From contig CANFNV010000002.1 of the NCBI GenBank assembly GCA_947448525.1, positions 124,001-188,000 of the forward strand: a stretch of DNA of 64,000 nt, in the 5' to 3' direction. The notes below the pieces were generated by a model that was not told the DNA's origin, made no database searches, and worked only from the letters and a program-made list of their open reading frames with translations. The position numbers were made by a program, and so were the translations under genes. The DNA comes from Flavobacteriaceae bacterium. Its GTDB lineage: Bacteria; Bacteroidota; Bacteroidia; Flavobacteriales; Flavobacteriaceae. Positions 26,690 through 36,156 of the stretch are shown here, one piece after another; the stretch's first letter is position 1, and the number at the start of each line of letters is the position of its first letter.

Positions 26690-27653
26690 ATTACTAGTTT
26701 TCCCTATTTTTTTTATTTCTTGTAATTCTAAAGAAGTTAAAAACGTTACTGAAACCTATGGAAAAACAAACGAGGTTTCAGTAATCATTGACGATCAATT
26801 ATGGAACGGAGAAGTGGGAGATAGTATGCGAAATAAATTTGCTTCACCCATTTTAGGTTTACCACAAGAAGAACCTGTTTTTTCTTTAAATCAATATCCC
26901 GTAAAGTTATTAGAAGGTTTTATGACAAATAGCCGAAATATTATTGTTGTAAAAAAAGAAACTAAAAGTCAATTCAGAATTGAAAGCAATGAATATGCCA
27001 ATCCGCAAGTTGTGGTTCATATTTCAGGAGAAACGGTTCAAGAAATTTTAGATACTATTCAAAACAACGATTCGTTGATTATTACTAGAATTAAAGAATC
27101 GGAAATACGCGTATTTCAGAATAAAATCAAACACGATTCGCTATTTGATGTTAGTAAAATTAGCGACAAATTTAATGTTCGATTAAACATTCCTGTCAAG
27201 TACAAGATGGTGCTTCACGGTAAAAAATTTATTTGGCTAAAAAAAGAAATCACAAGCGGAAATTTGAGCTTAATTTTTTATCAAATACCAATATCCAGCA
27301 TAAAAGACAATAATAATGCCGTAAAAAGAATCACTCACATTCGAGATTCTATAGGTAGAATTTACATTCACGGTGCAGTTCCTCGAACTAGAATGGTGAC
27401 GGAACCCGCATTTTCGCCGTATCTTTCTAAAACTAAAATTTATAACAAAGAAACTTTTGAAACCAAAGGAAATTGGGAATTATTAAATGATTTTATGAGC
27501 GGTCCTTTTGTTAATTACGCGATTGTTGATAAACCTAACAAACGAATTCTTGTTATTGAAGGGTTTTGTTATGCACCATCAAAAGAAAAACGAGATTTAA
27601 TGTTCGAATTGGAAGCGATTATCAAATCGACACAGTTTTTAAAAATAAAATAA
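26670..27653 (+). CDS. DUF4837 family lipoprotein
   Basis: The 327-residue protein has a lipoprotein signal MNKALFLLLVFPIFFISC with the lipobox Cys at residue 18, so it should be lipid-anchored in the envelope. The mature part contains SVIIDDQLWNGEVGDSMRNKF, FNVRLNIPVKYKMV, a TRMVTEPAFSPY stretch and the C-terminal GPFVNYAIVDKPNKRILVIEGFCYAP. This is the pattern of the Bacteroidota DUF4837 family, whose function is unknown. The next gene starts one base after its stop. The start codon sits in the loop of a terminator hairpin. Confidence 0.85.
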   Translation: MNKALFLLLVFPIFFISCNSKEVKNVTETYGKTNEVSVIIDDQLWNGEVGDSMRNKFASPILGLPQEEPVFSLNQYPVKLLEGFMTNSRNIIVVKKETKSQFRIESNEYANPQVVVHISGETVQEILDTIQNNDSLIITRIKESEIRVFQNKIKHDSLFDVSKISDKFNVRLNIPVKYKMVLHGKKFIWLKKEITSGNLSLIFYQIPISSIKDNNNAVKRITHIRDSIGRIYIHGAVPRTRMVTEPAFSPYLSKTKIYNKETFETKGNWELLNDFMSGPFVNYAIVDKPNKRILVIEGFCYAPSKEKRDLMFELEAIIKSTQFLKIK

Positions 27654-27654
27654 A

Positions 27655-28107
27655 ATGTCTGAAACCTTAAAATGGAAAATAAAGCGATTTAATGAACTTT
27701 CTCTTAATGAGCTATATAGTTGTCTCAATCTTCGCTCACAGGTGTTTGTAGTGGAACAAAACTGCGTCTATCAAGATATTGACGGCAAAGACCAAAAAGC
27801 ATTGCATTTGTTTGGTGAAATTGAAAATGAAATTGTGGCTTATGCTCGATTGTTTAATGCAGGAGATTATTTTGAAAATGCCTCAATAGGACGAGTTGTA
27901 GTTCATTCCGATTGTCGTTCTAGAAAATGGGGACATGAAATGATGCAACATGCAATAGCCGGAATAGAAAAAAAATTCAAAACTAAAAGCATAACTATTT
28001 CAGCACAATTGTATCTCAAAAGATTTTATGAAAGTCATGATTTTGTGCAAACTAGCGAAATGTATTTAGAAGACGATATTCCGCACATTGAAATGAAACG
28101 AGGATAA
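27655..28107 (+). CDS. elaA: ElaA-type GNAT acetyltransferase
   Basis: This 150-residue GNAT protein begins with WKIKRFNELSLNELYSCLNLRSQVFVVEQNCVYQDIDGKD, the N-terminal stretch of ElaA proteins (L-Y-x-x-L-x-L-R-x-x-V-F-V-V-E-Q). The acetyl-CoA binding segment is IGRVVVHSDCRSRKWGHEMM (V-x-x-x-x-R-x-x-x-x-G), with QLYLKRFYESHDFV following. It transfers an acetyl group from acetyl-CoA to an unknown amine, in the cytosol. It starts one base after the DUF4837 stop and converges on the OmpA-like gene. Confidence 0.85.
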   Translation: MSETLKWKIKRFNELSLNELYSCLNLRSQVFVVEQNCVYQDIDGKDQKALHLFGEIENEIVAYARLFNAGDYFENASIGRVVVHSDCRSRKWGHEMMQHAIAGIEKKFKTKSITISAQLYLKRFYESHDFVQTSEMYLEDDIPHIEMKRG

Positions 28108-28109
28108 CG

Positions 28110-28925
28110 CTATATTTTAGTAATTACTAATTCAACGCGTCTATCATATTCAGGTTCTTTGCCAAGAGGAACAGTATTTCCATAACCTTTAAAAGTCATT
28201 CTGTTTTTTGGAACCCTTCTAAAAGTTAAATATTTATAAACCGATTGCGCTCTGTTTATAGATAATTGCCGTTTTTTAGTGTCTTTATCTATGGCCTCTC
28301 TTTGGTTTGGAGGCGTACAGCAAACATGACCTTGAATTTCAAATTCTAAATTCTTATACCTCAAACACAAAAGCGCCACCTTATCCAATTCTGCTTTAGC
28401 TTTACCCATTAGGTGGCTACTTCCTTTTTCAAATAAAATATTTTCAAGATAAATATGATCTCCAATCACATGACTTTTCTGAATCATATTGTAAAATCCC
28501 GGCAGAACCAATTTAGGGAGTTCTTTAAGATTAAGAACTACATCTACACGTCGGTTTTTAGAGCGTTTTTCAGGAAGATTATCTACAATATCATCGTCAA
28601 TTAGAATCCTTCCTTTTCCTTCAATTGTGACGATTATTTTACTTTTTATTCCGTTTTGAATTAGTTGGTTTTGAATAGTATTAGCTCTATTTGTAGATAG
28701 TTTAAAATTGTAATCTTCTTTACCAATGTCATCGGTATAACCAAAAATCTGAATCGATTCTATTCTTGTTGAATCTGTATTTTTTATAAAATCTACTACT
28801 TCTTTAGCTTGTTTTTCGTCTAAAGAAAATTTGTCAAATTCAAAGTAAACTGATTTTACGGCTTCTTCTTGTGCATGAACCCATCCGAAGATTAAAAGTG
28901 GCAAAAATTTAAAAAATCGTAACAT
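28110..28925 (-). CDS. OmpA-family protein with two tandem OmpA-like domains
   Basis: The 271-residue secreted protein has a signal peptide (about residues 1-18, ending VHAQ). Two OmpA_C-like domains follow. The first (about 24-132) has VYFEFDKFSLD, IQIFGYTDDIG and NRRVDVVLNL. The second (about 160-271) has NILFEKGSSHLMGKA, FEIQGHVCCTPP and YDRRVELVITKI. Each should bind meso-diaminopimelate-type peptidoglycan in the periplasm. A doubled OmpA domain without a beta-barrel is unusual. Its start overlaps the protease stop by one base, so the pair is co-transcribed. Confidence 0.88.
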   Translation of the reverse strand: MLRFFKFLPLLIFGWVHAQEEAVKSVYFEFDKFSLDEKQAKEVVDFIKNTDSTRIESIQIFGYTDDIGKEDYNFKLSTNRANTIQNQLIQNGIKSKIIVTIEGKGRILIDDDIVDNLPEKRSKNRRVDVVLNLKELPKLVLPGFYNMIQKSHVIGDHIYLENILFEKGSSHLMGKAKAELDKVALLCLRYKNLEFEIQGHVCCTPPNQREAIDKDTKKRQLSINRAQSVYKYLTFRRVPKNRMTFKGYGNTVPLGKEPEYDRRVELVITKI

Positions 28926-30559
28926 TATTGTAATATTTTGATGTATTCTGTTGGGTTTGCTAAGATGGTATTTGCTTTGGAAATTTCAAAATTATTTTTA
29001 GTGTTATACTCATACAATCCTTCTTTGTATTGATAACGTATGATGATTTCATCCAAAATTAACTTTTTAATTTCTTTCTGATTTTTATCCAAAAGAGTTT
29101 CTTCACTTTTCTGAAGAGCCGCCATTAATTGATTATATTGAGCACTAATAGTTTCATCAATTTTTTCTTTTTTAGCTTTTTCCAAAGTAGTTTTTAATGC
29201 CAATTCGGTTTCGGTATCAAAACTGATTTTCTCTTTTTTTAAGAACGATTTAAAATCAGCATAATCGGCATCGGATAGGGTTGGTATTTTATTACCAAGA
29301 TTCTGATTTTTGTAATAATAATAAGTCACATAATTGAATATTGCATCATTTTTCTCTAAAACGTCAGCAATCGTACTTAATTTAGAATCACCCAATTCAA
29401 CATCAGGTTGGATGCCACCGCCGTCATAAACGGTTCTTCCTTTTTTAGTTTTGAACGCATTGTATTTTGAAGCATCTGTTCTTACGGCTTTTCCATCTTT
29501 GTCTTTGTGCCAATAATCTAATGCCTGAATACATCTTCCGGCGGGAGTAAAATAGCGAGAAATGGTTACTTTAACTTGAGTGCCATAGGTCATGTCAATC
29601 GGTCGTTGCACCAATCCTTTTCCAAAACTTCTGCATCCTACAATTACAGCTCTGTCTAAATCTTGTAACGCCCCCGCAACGATTTCAGAAGCCGAAGCGC
29701 TTTTTCCGTCAACTAGTATTGCTAAAGGAATATCCAAATCAATTGGCTCGTTTGCAGTTTTATAAGTGTTATTGTACTTAGGGTTTTTGGATTTTGTAGT
29801 AACAATAGTTTCTCCTTTTGGAACAAATAGATTACACACATTAACAGCTTCATTCAACAATCCTCCTGGATTTCCTCTTAAATCCAAAATTATTCTTTCT
29901 GCACCTTCTTCTTTTAGTTTTTCTAAAGCAGTTTTGGTTTCTTGAGTGGTTTTTATATTGAATGCAGAAAGCACAATATAACCTGTTTTATCATCTATTT
30001 TAGCAAAATAAGGAACAGCTTTTATTTCCACTTCATCCAAAATAAGTTGGCAAGTAAGTGTTTTTCCCTGGCGGATGTATTTTATTTCAATTTTAGTGTT
30101 TTTTGTGCCTTTCAACAATTGAGATGCGTCGTCTTTAAAGTCCGATAGCAATACATCGCCAATTTGAATTATGGCATCGCCAGCTTTCAATCCTGCTTTG
30201 TCTGCAGGAAATCCTTTGTATGGTTCTTTGATGATTAATTTATCTTCTTTTCGGGTAATCATGGCACCAATTCCAGTATATTCACCGGTGTTGTTAATTT
30301 TGAATTTCACAACATCTTGCTCATTGAAATAATTGGTGTATGGATCTAAATCGGCCAACATGCTTTTAATGGCTTTATCCATTAATTCGGCCGGATTTAT
30401 TTCATCAACATAATTTTGATTTACGGTTTTAAAAAGTGTAGTAAAAATTTCTATTTGCTTAGCTATTTCAAAAAAATCGTCTTTGAAACTAACAGCAACA
30501 AAGAAAAATCCTGACGCTAGAACTGGAATTATATATCTTTTTTTAAAGTATTTAAGCAT
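28925..30559 (-). CDS. S41 family C-terminal processing protease (CtpA-like)
   Basis: The 544-residue periplasmic serine protease has an N-terminal membrane/signal segment (IIPVLASGFFFVAVSF). A PDZ domain follows (about residues 95-175), with GIGAMITRKEDKLIIKEPYK and GLKAGDAIIQIGDV. The S41 catalytic domain has ERIILDLRGNPGGLLNEAV, the nucleophile Ser in GKSASASEIVAGALQD (about 285) and the Lys base in RSFGKGLVQRP (about 310). The C-terminal about 130 residues are helical. It degrades or trims periplasmic proteins from their C-termini. It is co-transcribed with the downstream double-OmpA gene (one-base overlap). Confidence 0.93.
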   Translation of the reverse strand: MLKYFKKRYIIPVLASGFFFVAVSFKDDFFEIAKQIEIFTTLFKTVNQNYVDEINPAELMDKAIKSMLADLDPYTNYFNEQDVVKFKINNTGEYTGIGAMITRKEDKLIIKEPYKGFPADKAGLKAGDAIIQIGDVLLSDFKDDASQLLKGTKNTKIEIKYIRQGKTLTCQLILDEVEIKAVPYFAKIDDKTGYIVLSAFNIKTTQETKTALEKLKEEGAERIILDLRGNPGGLLNEAVNVCNLFVPKGETIVTTKSKNPKYNNTYKTANEPIDLDIPLAILVDGKSASASEIVAGALQDLDRAVIVGCRSFGKGLVQRPIDMTYGTQVKVTISRYFTPAGRCIQALDYWHKDKDGKAVRTDASKYNAFKTKKGRTVYDGGGIQPDVELGDSKLSTIADVLEKNDAIFNYVTYYYYKNQNLGNKIPTLSDADYADFKSFLKKEKISFDTETELALKTTLEKAKKEKIDETISAQYNQLMAALQKSEETLLDKNQKEIKKLILDEIIIRYQYKEGLYEYNTKNNFEISKANTILANPTEYIKILQ

Positions 30560-30677
30560 GATTTTTTTAAATTTAACCTTCGAATTTAATAAACTAAATC
30601 AAATATAAAGTATAAACGTTAAAAAACTAATTTTTTATATTTATAAATAAGATTTTGTTCGAGGGTATTGTTTTATT

Positions 30678-31049
30678 CTATTCTTTTTTTGCAATAATCC
30701 ATTTTTCAAACAACTGTATGGTTTTTTCATTTATTTCTTGATAAGTCAACCGATCTTTGGTTTGATAAAAAAACATAATTGCATAGGGTTTGTCTAAATT
30801 ATCGTAAATTAAATGTTTATTCAATCGGTAGCATTCTCTTAAAACGCGCTTGAAATAATTTCTATCTACCGCTTTTTTGAAATGTTTTTTGGATACAGAA
30901 ACACCAAATTTCAGTTGTTCTTCCGAATTAGAAATTGCAGTGTAAACTAATCGCAGCGGATATTTTGAAACGGATTTTCCTTCAGAAAAAATCGAATCAA
31001 TTATTTTTTGGCTTTTAAGTTTTTCTTTTTTAGGATAAGTAAAATCCAT
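30678..31049 (-). CDS. rnpA: Ribonuclease P protein component
   Basis: This 123-residue basic protein is the protein subunit of RNase P, which cuts the 5' leader from pre-tRNA. The family pattern is clear: YPKKEKLKSQKIIDSIFSEGKS at the start, LKFGVSVSKKHFKKAVDRNYFKR with the RNR-type signature (DRNYFKRVLRE), and a final KWIIAKKE helix. In many bacteria rnpA follows rpmH (ribosomal protein L34). That gene is not adjacent here. The hypothetical gene upstream ends nine bases before its start. Confidence 0.95.
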   Translation of the reverse strand: MDFTYPKKEKLKSQKIIDSIFSEGKSVSKYPLRLVYTAISNSEEQLKFGVSVSKKHFKKAVDRNYFKRVLRECYRLNKHLIYDNLDKPYAIMFFYQTKDRLTYQEINEKTIQLFEKWIIAKKE

Positions 31050-31057
31050 AATTGTAA

Positions 31058-31462
31058 TTAATTATAGATGTTATACACAAATTTAAGTTCAGAATAATTG
31101 ATGTAAAATTGCATTCTATTTTCTTCGTCTTTTCTTGTGATTACTAATATTTTACATTTAGAACCATTGTTGTCAATACAATCAAAAGGAACTGTTTTAG
31201 AGGTTTCGGTTTCTATTTTATCGCCATAAGAAAGAATCGAAAACACCTGAATTTCAGGAGAGTTTACTATAATTCTGTCTTTTATTGCATCAATTGTAAC
31301 TACTAAATCAGCTTTAACAAAATCGGACCATTCACCCCATTTCCCCTTTCCATTTTTTTCAATAAAACTCACGCTACTAGTTCTTAATCTAATCGTTTGA
31401 CCGATAGATTGTGAACCAAAACTTAATAAAAGTAATACTAAAGCTAATGAAAGTTTTTTCAT
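31058..31462 (-). CDS. Hypothetical secreted protein upstream of rnpA
   Basis: The 134-residue product begins with a signal peptide (MKKLSLALVLLLLSFGSQSIG, cut near the QT). The mature 113 residues are mostly beta strands with Trp and Lys (KGKWGEWSDFVKADLVVTID) and two Cys (CIDNNGSKC) that could form a disulfide. I do not recognise the family. I chose the ATG at 31462 because seven residues of an upstream in-frame start (MSYKNIN) would break the signal peptide. A TATTTTTG promoter-like word lies on the minus strand at 31486-31493. It is probably co-transcribed with rnpA. Confidence 0.75.
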   Translation of the reverse strand: MKKLSLALVLLLLSFGSQSIGQTIRLRTSSVSFIEKNGKGKWGEWSDFVKADLVVTIDAIKDRIIVNSPEIQVFSILSYGDKIETETSKTVPFDCIDNNGSKCKILVITRKDEENRMQFYINYSELKFVYNIYN

Positions 31463-31485
31463 ATTTATATTTTTATAGGACACTG

Positions 31486-31493
31486 CAAAAATA
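31486..31493 (-). promoter_or_regulatory. Candidate -7 element of the hypothetical/rnpA pair
   Basis: On the minus strand this reads TATTTTTG, matching TAnnTTTG, 23 bases before the ATG of the secreted hypothetical gene. Confidence 0.4.
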
Positions 31494-31541
31494 CAAATTC
31501 TATTTCAAAATAATGAATCTCAATCTAGAACGCTTTTCTGC

Positions 31542-33425
31542 TTATTTTATTACGTAACTATTATTCTCTAGCTTTACGTCGGCCATTAAACCACTTGGAT
31601 CAATAGAGATTTTCTTGATTTTATCTTTCGATGTATTAATTTCAAAGAAATAATTCGGACTTCCCCACGCCCAATCTTTCAAAACAGTTCTTTTGATTTC
31701 TGGATTAGCATTTTCTTTTTCAAAACTCATCATTCGCAACGGAATATAATAGCTTTCTTTAGATCCGTCTGTAAATTCAACTAGAATATCAATAGGCATT
31801 GGTGTTCTCCCAATTCGTTCTAGAGAAACACCTGTTTTTTGAACATCATTTGTAGCAATTTCTACATTTTTTATTCCGTAATCAATAGTGTTTAGGGTTT
31901 CTGTCCAGTCTAATAAATACCAATCGAGATTCGCCCCCGAAATTCTTTCGGCACTTCGTTTGATATCATTTGGAGTGGGATGTTTGAATTTGAAATCATT
32001 GAAATACCTTCTTATTGTTTTCATCAGATTTTCTTTCCCAATAAGGTATTCTAATTGGGCTAGGAAAACCTCCCCTTTACTGTAAGAAGCAATACTGTAG
32101 CTTTTATTTTCGTCATATCGGTCTGCGTGTGTCGAAAGCGGTTGTTCTTTCCCAGAGTTTGCTAATACAATATAACTTTTATAAGCACTAAAAAATGGAT
32201 TTTCTGCTTTCAGCTCCGAAATTTTATTCATCCCTAAATCTTCAATATATGAAGTAAATCCTTCGTCCATCCATGGATGTTTACTTTCATTAGAAGCTAA
32301 AATATGCTGAAACCAGGAGTGTCCCATTTCATGGGCTATTAATCCCACCAAGCCTTCTTTTTTACCAGTTCCAAGAATTAAGGTGCACATTGCATATTCC
32401 ATTCCGCCATCGCCACCTTGAATTATAGAATATTGATTGTAAGGATATTTGCCAACAATTTGGTTGTAGTATTCCATTAATTCAACCGTTTTTGGTTCTG
32501 CAAACTTCCAGTTTTCAATTATTTCTGGGTTGTTTTTGTAGATAAAATGTAGGGTCGTTCCAAAATTTGTTGGTACCACATCATGAATATAATTTTTATC
32601 GGCAGCCCATGTAAAATCGTGTACTTTTGGTGCTTTAAAATGCCAGGTTAGGTTTGATTGTTTTTTAGGAATTTCTACTATAATCCCTTTATCTTGGTAA
32701 TTAAATCCAATTTCATTTCCGTTTTGAAGATAGCCCGATCCGCCTAAAAGATAATTTTTATCGATGGTGATTTTTACATCAAAATTTCCCCAAACTCCAT
32801 GAAATTCTCTAGCAACATAGGCATCGGCGTGCCAACCTTCAAAGTCAAATTCTGCCATTTTTGGATACCATTGCGCCATAGAAAGTTCGACACCTTCTGC
32901 ATTATTTCTACCAGAACGTCTAATTTGAATTGGAACTTGTCCGGAAAAATCTAAAGTGAATTTGGTTGATTTTCCTGGAAGAATTGGTTTTGCAAGCGTA
33001 ACTTCCAGAATGGTTTCCACTTCTTTTGCAACAGCGGTAATTCCATCTTGTTTGAAATTAGAAACGTGTAAATATCCAATTTCGTTTGGTTGCAATTTGG
33101 CAATTCGGCTTTCTTTTATTTCTTTATCACCTACTTTGGTTTTGGTAACCATTCGTCCATCTGGGTCTTTTATGTTTTGCAATCGCATATCCATTTCGCT
33201 TCCTGGTTGAAATGCATTGTTATACAAATGATAAAAAACACGACGTAAGGTATCCAATGAATTATTGGTATATACTAATTCTTGTTTTCCTTGGTATTGG
33301 TAGGTTTTAATATCCATAACCACTTCCATTTTGTAGTCAACATGTTGTTGCCAATAGCCGGTATTTTGCGCGGATAGTTTTGGGATAACCAATCCGAAGA
33401 GTATAAATAAAAGTGTTTTTTTCAT
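31542..33425 (-). CDS. M1 family (aminopeptidase N-like) metallopeptidase, secreted
   Basis: The 627-residue exported protein has a signal peptide (about residues 1-19, ending KLSAQ) and an M1 aminopeptidase-type catalytic domain. The zinc motif HEMGHSWFQHIL (H-E-x-x-H) lies near residue 363, and the third ligand Glu is 18 residues on in MDEGFTSYIEDL. The GxMEN substrate motif is GGMEYAMC here (Glu present, Asn replaced by Tyr). The N-terminal beta region (about 20-270) has the usual M1 saddle. It would release N-terminal residues from peptides in the periplasm. It does not carry a T9SS C-terminal signal. Confidence 0.92.
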   Translation of the reverse strand: MKKTLLFILFGLVIPKLSAQNTGYWQQHVDYKMEVVMDIKTYQYQGKQELVYTNNSLDTLRRVFYHLYNNAFQPGSEMDMRLQNIKDPDGRMVTKTKVGDKEIKESRIAKLQPNEIGYLHVSNFKQDGITAVAKEVETILEVTLAKPILPGKSTKFTLDFSGQVPIQIRRSGRNNAEGVELSMAQWYPKMAEFDFEGWHADAYVAREFHGVWGNFDVKITIDKNYLLGGSGYLQNGNEIGFNYQDKGIIVEIPKKQSNLTWHFKAPKVHDFTWAADKNYIHDVVPTNFGTTLHFIYKNNPEIIENWKFAEPKTVELMEYYNQIVGKYPYNQYSIIQGGDGGMEYAMCTLILGTGKKEGLVGLIAHEMGHSWFQHILASNESKHPWMDEGFTSYIEDLGMNKISELKAENPFFSAYKSYIVLANSGKEQPLSTHADRYDENKSYSIASYSKGEVFLAQLEYLIGKENLMKTIRRYFNDFKFKHPTPNDIKRSAERISGANLDWYLLDWTETLNTIDYGIKNVEIATNDVQKTGVSLERIGRTPMPIDILVEFTDGSKESYYIPLRMMSFEKENANPEIKRTVLKDWAWGSPNYFFEINTSKDKIKKISIDPSGLMADVKLENNSYVIK

Positions 33426-33438
33426 AATTAGAAAAGAA

Positions 33439-33464
33439 AAAAGGAAGAGTTTTCTCTTCCTTTT
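33439..33464 (-). terminator. Terminator of the subtilase gene, possibly bidirectional
   Basis: AAAAGGAAGAG, loop TTTT and CTCTTCCTTTT form an eleven-base-pair stem. It sits between the subtilase stop and the M1 peptidase start, both on the minus strand, and a T-rich tract follows it on that strand. Confidence 0.8.
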
Positions 33465-33478
33465 CTATGTGAATTGTT

Positions 33479-35059
33479 TTATTTTTTTACTTTTATTTTT
33501 GCAGCCATTTTTTCTGCCATAAGTAAAGCGTTGTAGGCATTTACAATTTTACCAGAAACACAAGTAGTTGCAAAAGGCATTTCTTTTTTAGCTTCATCTA
33601 CAGTTACCGTTTCCGTAATTGGAGTTCCAGAATCCATCAAAATGTGTTTTACTTGTGATGCAGATAAATTTGGATAATACGAACGAATTAATGCCGCAAC
33701 ACCCGCCGCATTTGGTGATGCCATAGATGTTCCTTGTTCGTATTTGTATTTATTGTTTGGAACAGTTGCATAAATTTCTACACCAGGAGCAAAAACGTCT
33801 ACATTTTTAGCGCCATAATTAGAAAAATCTGCAACTATTTTCGAACCATAAACATTGTTTAAAGCCCCAATAGTAATCAAGTTATCAGCAATTTCTTTTC
33901 CGCTAACTTCATCTGTTGGGAAGTTTGGTTCGGTATCAACATCTTTCGAGTCATTACCTGCAGCGTGAACAATTAGAACATCTTTTTTAGCAGCATACTG
34001 TATAGCTTCCCAAACCCAATCTTTGTGAGGAGAATAGTCTTTTCCAAAACTTCCGTTAATTACTTTAGCCCCATTATCCACTGCATAACGGATGGCTAGA
34101 GCGATATCTTTGTCGTATTCATCTCCATTTGGCACCGCACGAACCGCCATAATTTGTACATTATCAGCCACTACACCATCACCTCCTTTACCGTTTCCAC
34201 GAATTTGAGCAATGATTCCAGCAACGTGGGTTCCGTGTAGCGCATCTTCAACATCTGGACCTTTAACATTTCCGTTTCCATAATGTGTTTCTTTCATGTC
34301 TTCTGGATTATCACCTACCTTTCTCCCAGAAAAATCTACATTCAAATTATAGTTTAATTGGTCATAAACATAATCCGAATAGGATTTTATTTCGTCTTGA
34401 AAACCTTCCCCAGCTTGACTGGCAATGCTTGACATAATCATTTTACTTCTAGATAAACTAGCGTCAGTAGTAACAATACCTTTAAGTTCTTCAACAGAAT
34501 ACTTTTCTTTTTTTAATTCTTCGCGAATGGCTTTGTCGGCTGCAACAATCATATCCACTTGTTTCTTCTGTGGATTTAACTCAGTTATTTTTTTATCTAA
34601 TTCCGTTTTTGCTGATTTGTATGCTTCCGAACCATCATCTCCTCTTTTTACGATACGCGTTAATTCTAAATTTTCGTTAGTTGCTTCACCAAGAAAGTTC
34701 CAGCCGTGAACATCATCTTTATAACCATTTTTGTCATCATCAATATTATTGCCAGGAATTTCTTTAGTGTTGGTCCAGATTTTTCCTTTCAAATCTTCGT
34801 GATCAATATCTAATCCAGAATCTATAACTCCAACAATAATTTTGGTGCCTTTTTTGTTTTTCAAAAGTTCAGAATACGATTTATCCAAGCTCATTCCCGG
34901 GATAGAGTCTTTTTTTAAATCTAAATCACTCCAACGTTGTTTTTGAAGTTCTGTTAATTTTGTTTTTTTTGCACTAAAAGTGTTCGTGCTTTGTTGTGCA
35001 TTTATAGCAGCACTTGCCATAAAGGCAAACGCCGAAATGTAAAATAGGTTTTGTTTCAT
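33479..35059 (-). CDS. S8 family subtilisin-like serine peptidase, secreted
   Basis: The 526-residue exported protease has a signal peptide (about residues 1-21, ending AINAQ) and a subtilase domain. The catalytic triad is visible: Asp in VGVIDSGLDIDHEDL (about 80), His in HGTHVAGIIAQIRG (about 276) and Ser in GTSMASPNAAGVAAL (about 442), with the oxyanion Asn in VHAAGND. There is a long insertion between Asp and His (about 120-265, rich in Lys/Glu). This is larger than in classical subtilisins and typical of flavobacterial subtilases. The C-terminus ends VKK, with no sorting domain. It should act in the periplasm or outside the cell. Confidence 0.93.
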   Translation of the reverse strand: MKQNLFYISAFAFMASAAINAQQSTNTFSAKKTKLTELQKQRWSDLDLKKDSIPGMSLDKSYSELLKNKKGTKIIVGVIDSGLDIDHEDLKGKIWTNTKEIPGNNIDDDKNGYKDDVHGWNFLGEATNENLELTRIVKRGDDGSEAYKSAKTELDKKITELNPQKKQVDMIVAADKAIREELKKEKYSVEELKGIVTTDASLSRSKMIMSSIASQAGEGFQDEIKSYSDYVYDQLNYNLNVDFSGRKVGDNPEDMKETHYGNGNVKGPDVEDALHGTHVAGIIAQIRGNGKGGDGVVADNVQIMAVRAVPNGDEYDKDIALAIRYAVDNGAKVINGSFGKDYSPHKDWVWEAIQYAAKKDVLIVHAAGNDSKDVDTEPNFPTDEVSGKEIADNLITIGALNNVYGSKIVADFSNYGAKNVDVFAPGVEIYATVPNNKYKYEQGTSMASPNAAGVAALIRSYYPNLSASQVKHILMDSGTPITETVTVDEAKKEMPFATTCVSGKIVNAYNALLMAEKMAAKIKVKK

Positions 35060-35128
35060 TTTTTTAAATTTATTTGATAATTGTTATAAAATTATTGTCT
35101 TTAAATAGAATTTCCCAAAGTATTAACA

Positions 35129-35989
35129 CTAAATTAAGAGGTCATCACAACGATAAACCTCTTTTAATCGGATTCCTCTTTCTGTATTTTCAACCGTGAT
35201 GATTTGGTTGTGAGCATCATGTTCTAACCACAGGTAATAGTTTTTTTCAGCTGCTTCATGAAGAAATTTGGATTTTTCAGGCATGGTTAAAAGCGGTCTA
35301 GTGTCATATCCCATAACATAAGGCAACGGCAAATGACCAGCAGTTGGAATTAAATCAGCACAAAAAACAATAGTTTTATCTTGGTATTTAATATGTGGGA
35401 TCATCATTTTTTCGGTGTGACCATTAACATAAAAAATTTCAAAATTCATTTCTTTAGCAAAGTCAAAATCTTCTTTTGGATTTTGAATAAAATTCAAATG
35501 ACCACTTTCTTGTATCGGCAGAATATTTTCGGAAAGGAAAGATGCTTTTTCTCTTGTATTGGGTTGAGTTGCCCACTCCCAATGGTTTTCATTAGTCCAA
35601 TATTTAGCATTTTTGAAAGCCACTTCATAATTTGTTTTGTCCTTGTTCCAATTTACACTTCCTCCACAATGATCAAAATGCAAATGGGTCATAAAAATGT
35701 CGGTTACATCGTCACGATGAAATCCATATTTTGCCAACGATTTGTCTAAGGAATGCGATCCCCAAAGCGAATAATAACTAAAAAACTTATCCGATTGTTT
35801 GTTTCCCATTCCCGTGTCAATAAGTATTAAACGGCTCCCATCTTCAATCAATAAACAGCGGGCAGCAATATCAATAAGATTATTCTCGTCAGCCGGATTA
35901 GTTTTGTTCCAAATGGTTTTAGGAACTACGCCAAACATGGCGCCACCGTCCAATTTAAAATTTCCTGCTTCAATGGGATAAAGTTTCAT
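35129..35989 (-). CDS. MBL-fold metallo-hydrolase
   Basis: The 286-residue cytosolic enzyme of the metallo-beta-lactamase fold has the metal motif THLHFDHCGG (H-x-H-x-D-H, about residues 103-112), a His in YVNGHTEKMM, and an Asp in VFCADLIPTAGHLP followed by a late His in LEHDAHNQI. The N-terminal DTGMGNKQSDKF is a second family hallmark. Relatives include quorum-lactonase-like and hydroxyacylglutathione hydrolase-like enzymes, so the substrate is unknown. I chose the ATG at 35989 (MKLYPIEAGNF). The in-frame ATG nine codons upstream is also possible. Confidence 0.85.
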   Translation of the reverse strand: MKLYPIEAGNFKLDGGAMFGVVPKTIWNKTNPADENNLIDIAARCLLIEDGSRLILIDTGMGNKQSDKFFSYYSLWGSHSLDKSLAKYGFHRDDVTDIFMTHLHFDHCGGSVNWNKDKTNYEVAFKNAKYWTNENHWEWATQPNTREKASFLSENILPIQESGHLNFIQNPKEDFDFAKEMNFEIFYVNGHTEKMMIPHIKYQDKTIVFCADLIPTAGHLPLPYVMGYDTRPLLTMPEKSKFLHEAAEKNYYLWLEHDAHNQIITVENTERGIRLKEVYRCDDLLI

Positions 35990-36096
35990 TTTATTTAATT
36001 CTAAAAATCGCTGCAATTTACTAAATCAGTTTGTTTTGATACCATCGAAATTGATTTTTTCTATACTTATATACGTTATAAAAATGATATTACTTG

Positions 36097-36126
36097 TTGA
36101 TAAAATAGATATTTATAGTAACTTTG
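36097..36126 (+). promoter_or_regulatory. Promoter of the suf operon
   Basis: TTG at 36097-36099 and TAACTTTG at 36119-36126, 19 bases apart, give a good Bacteroidota -33/-7 match 30 bases before the sufA ATG. I see no obvious operator palindrome over it. Confidence 0.6.
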
Positions 36127-36156
36127 CGCTTTATTTAGACAAAATCAAAATAAGCT

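Noticed and set aside
28117..28130. Perfect palindrome TTAGTAATTACTAA at the convergent gene ends
   Set aside because: It is very A+T rich and short, lies in the last codons of the OmpA-like gene, and has no T-run, so a terminator or operator call is not supported.
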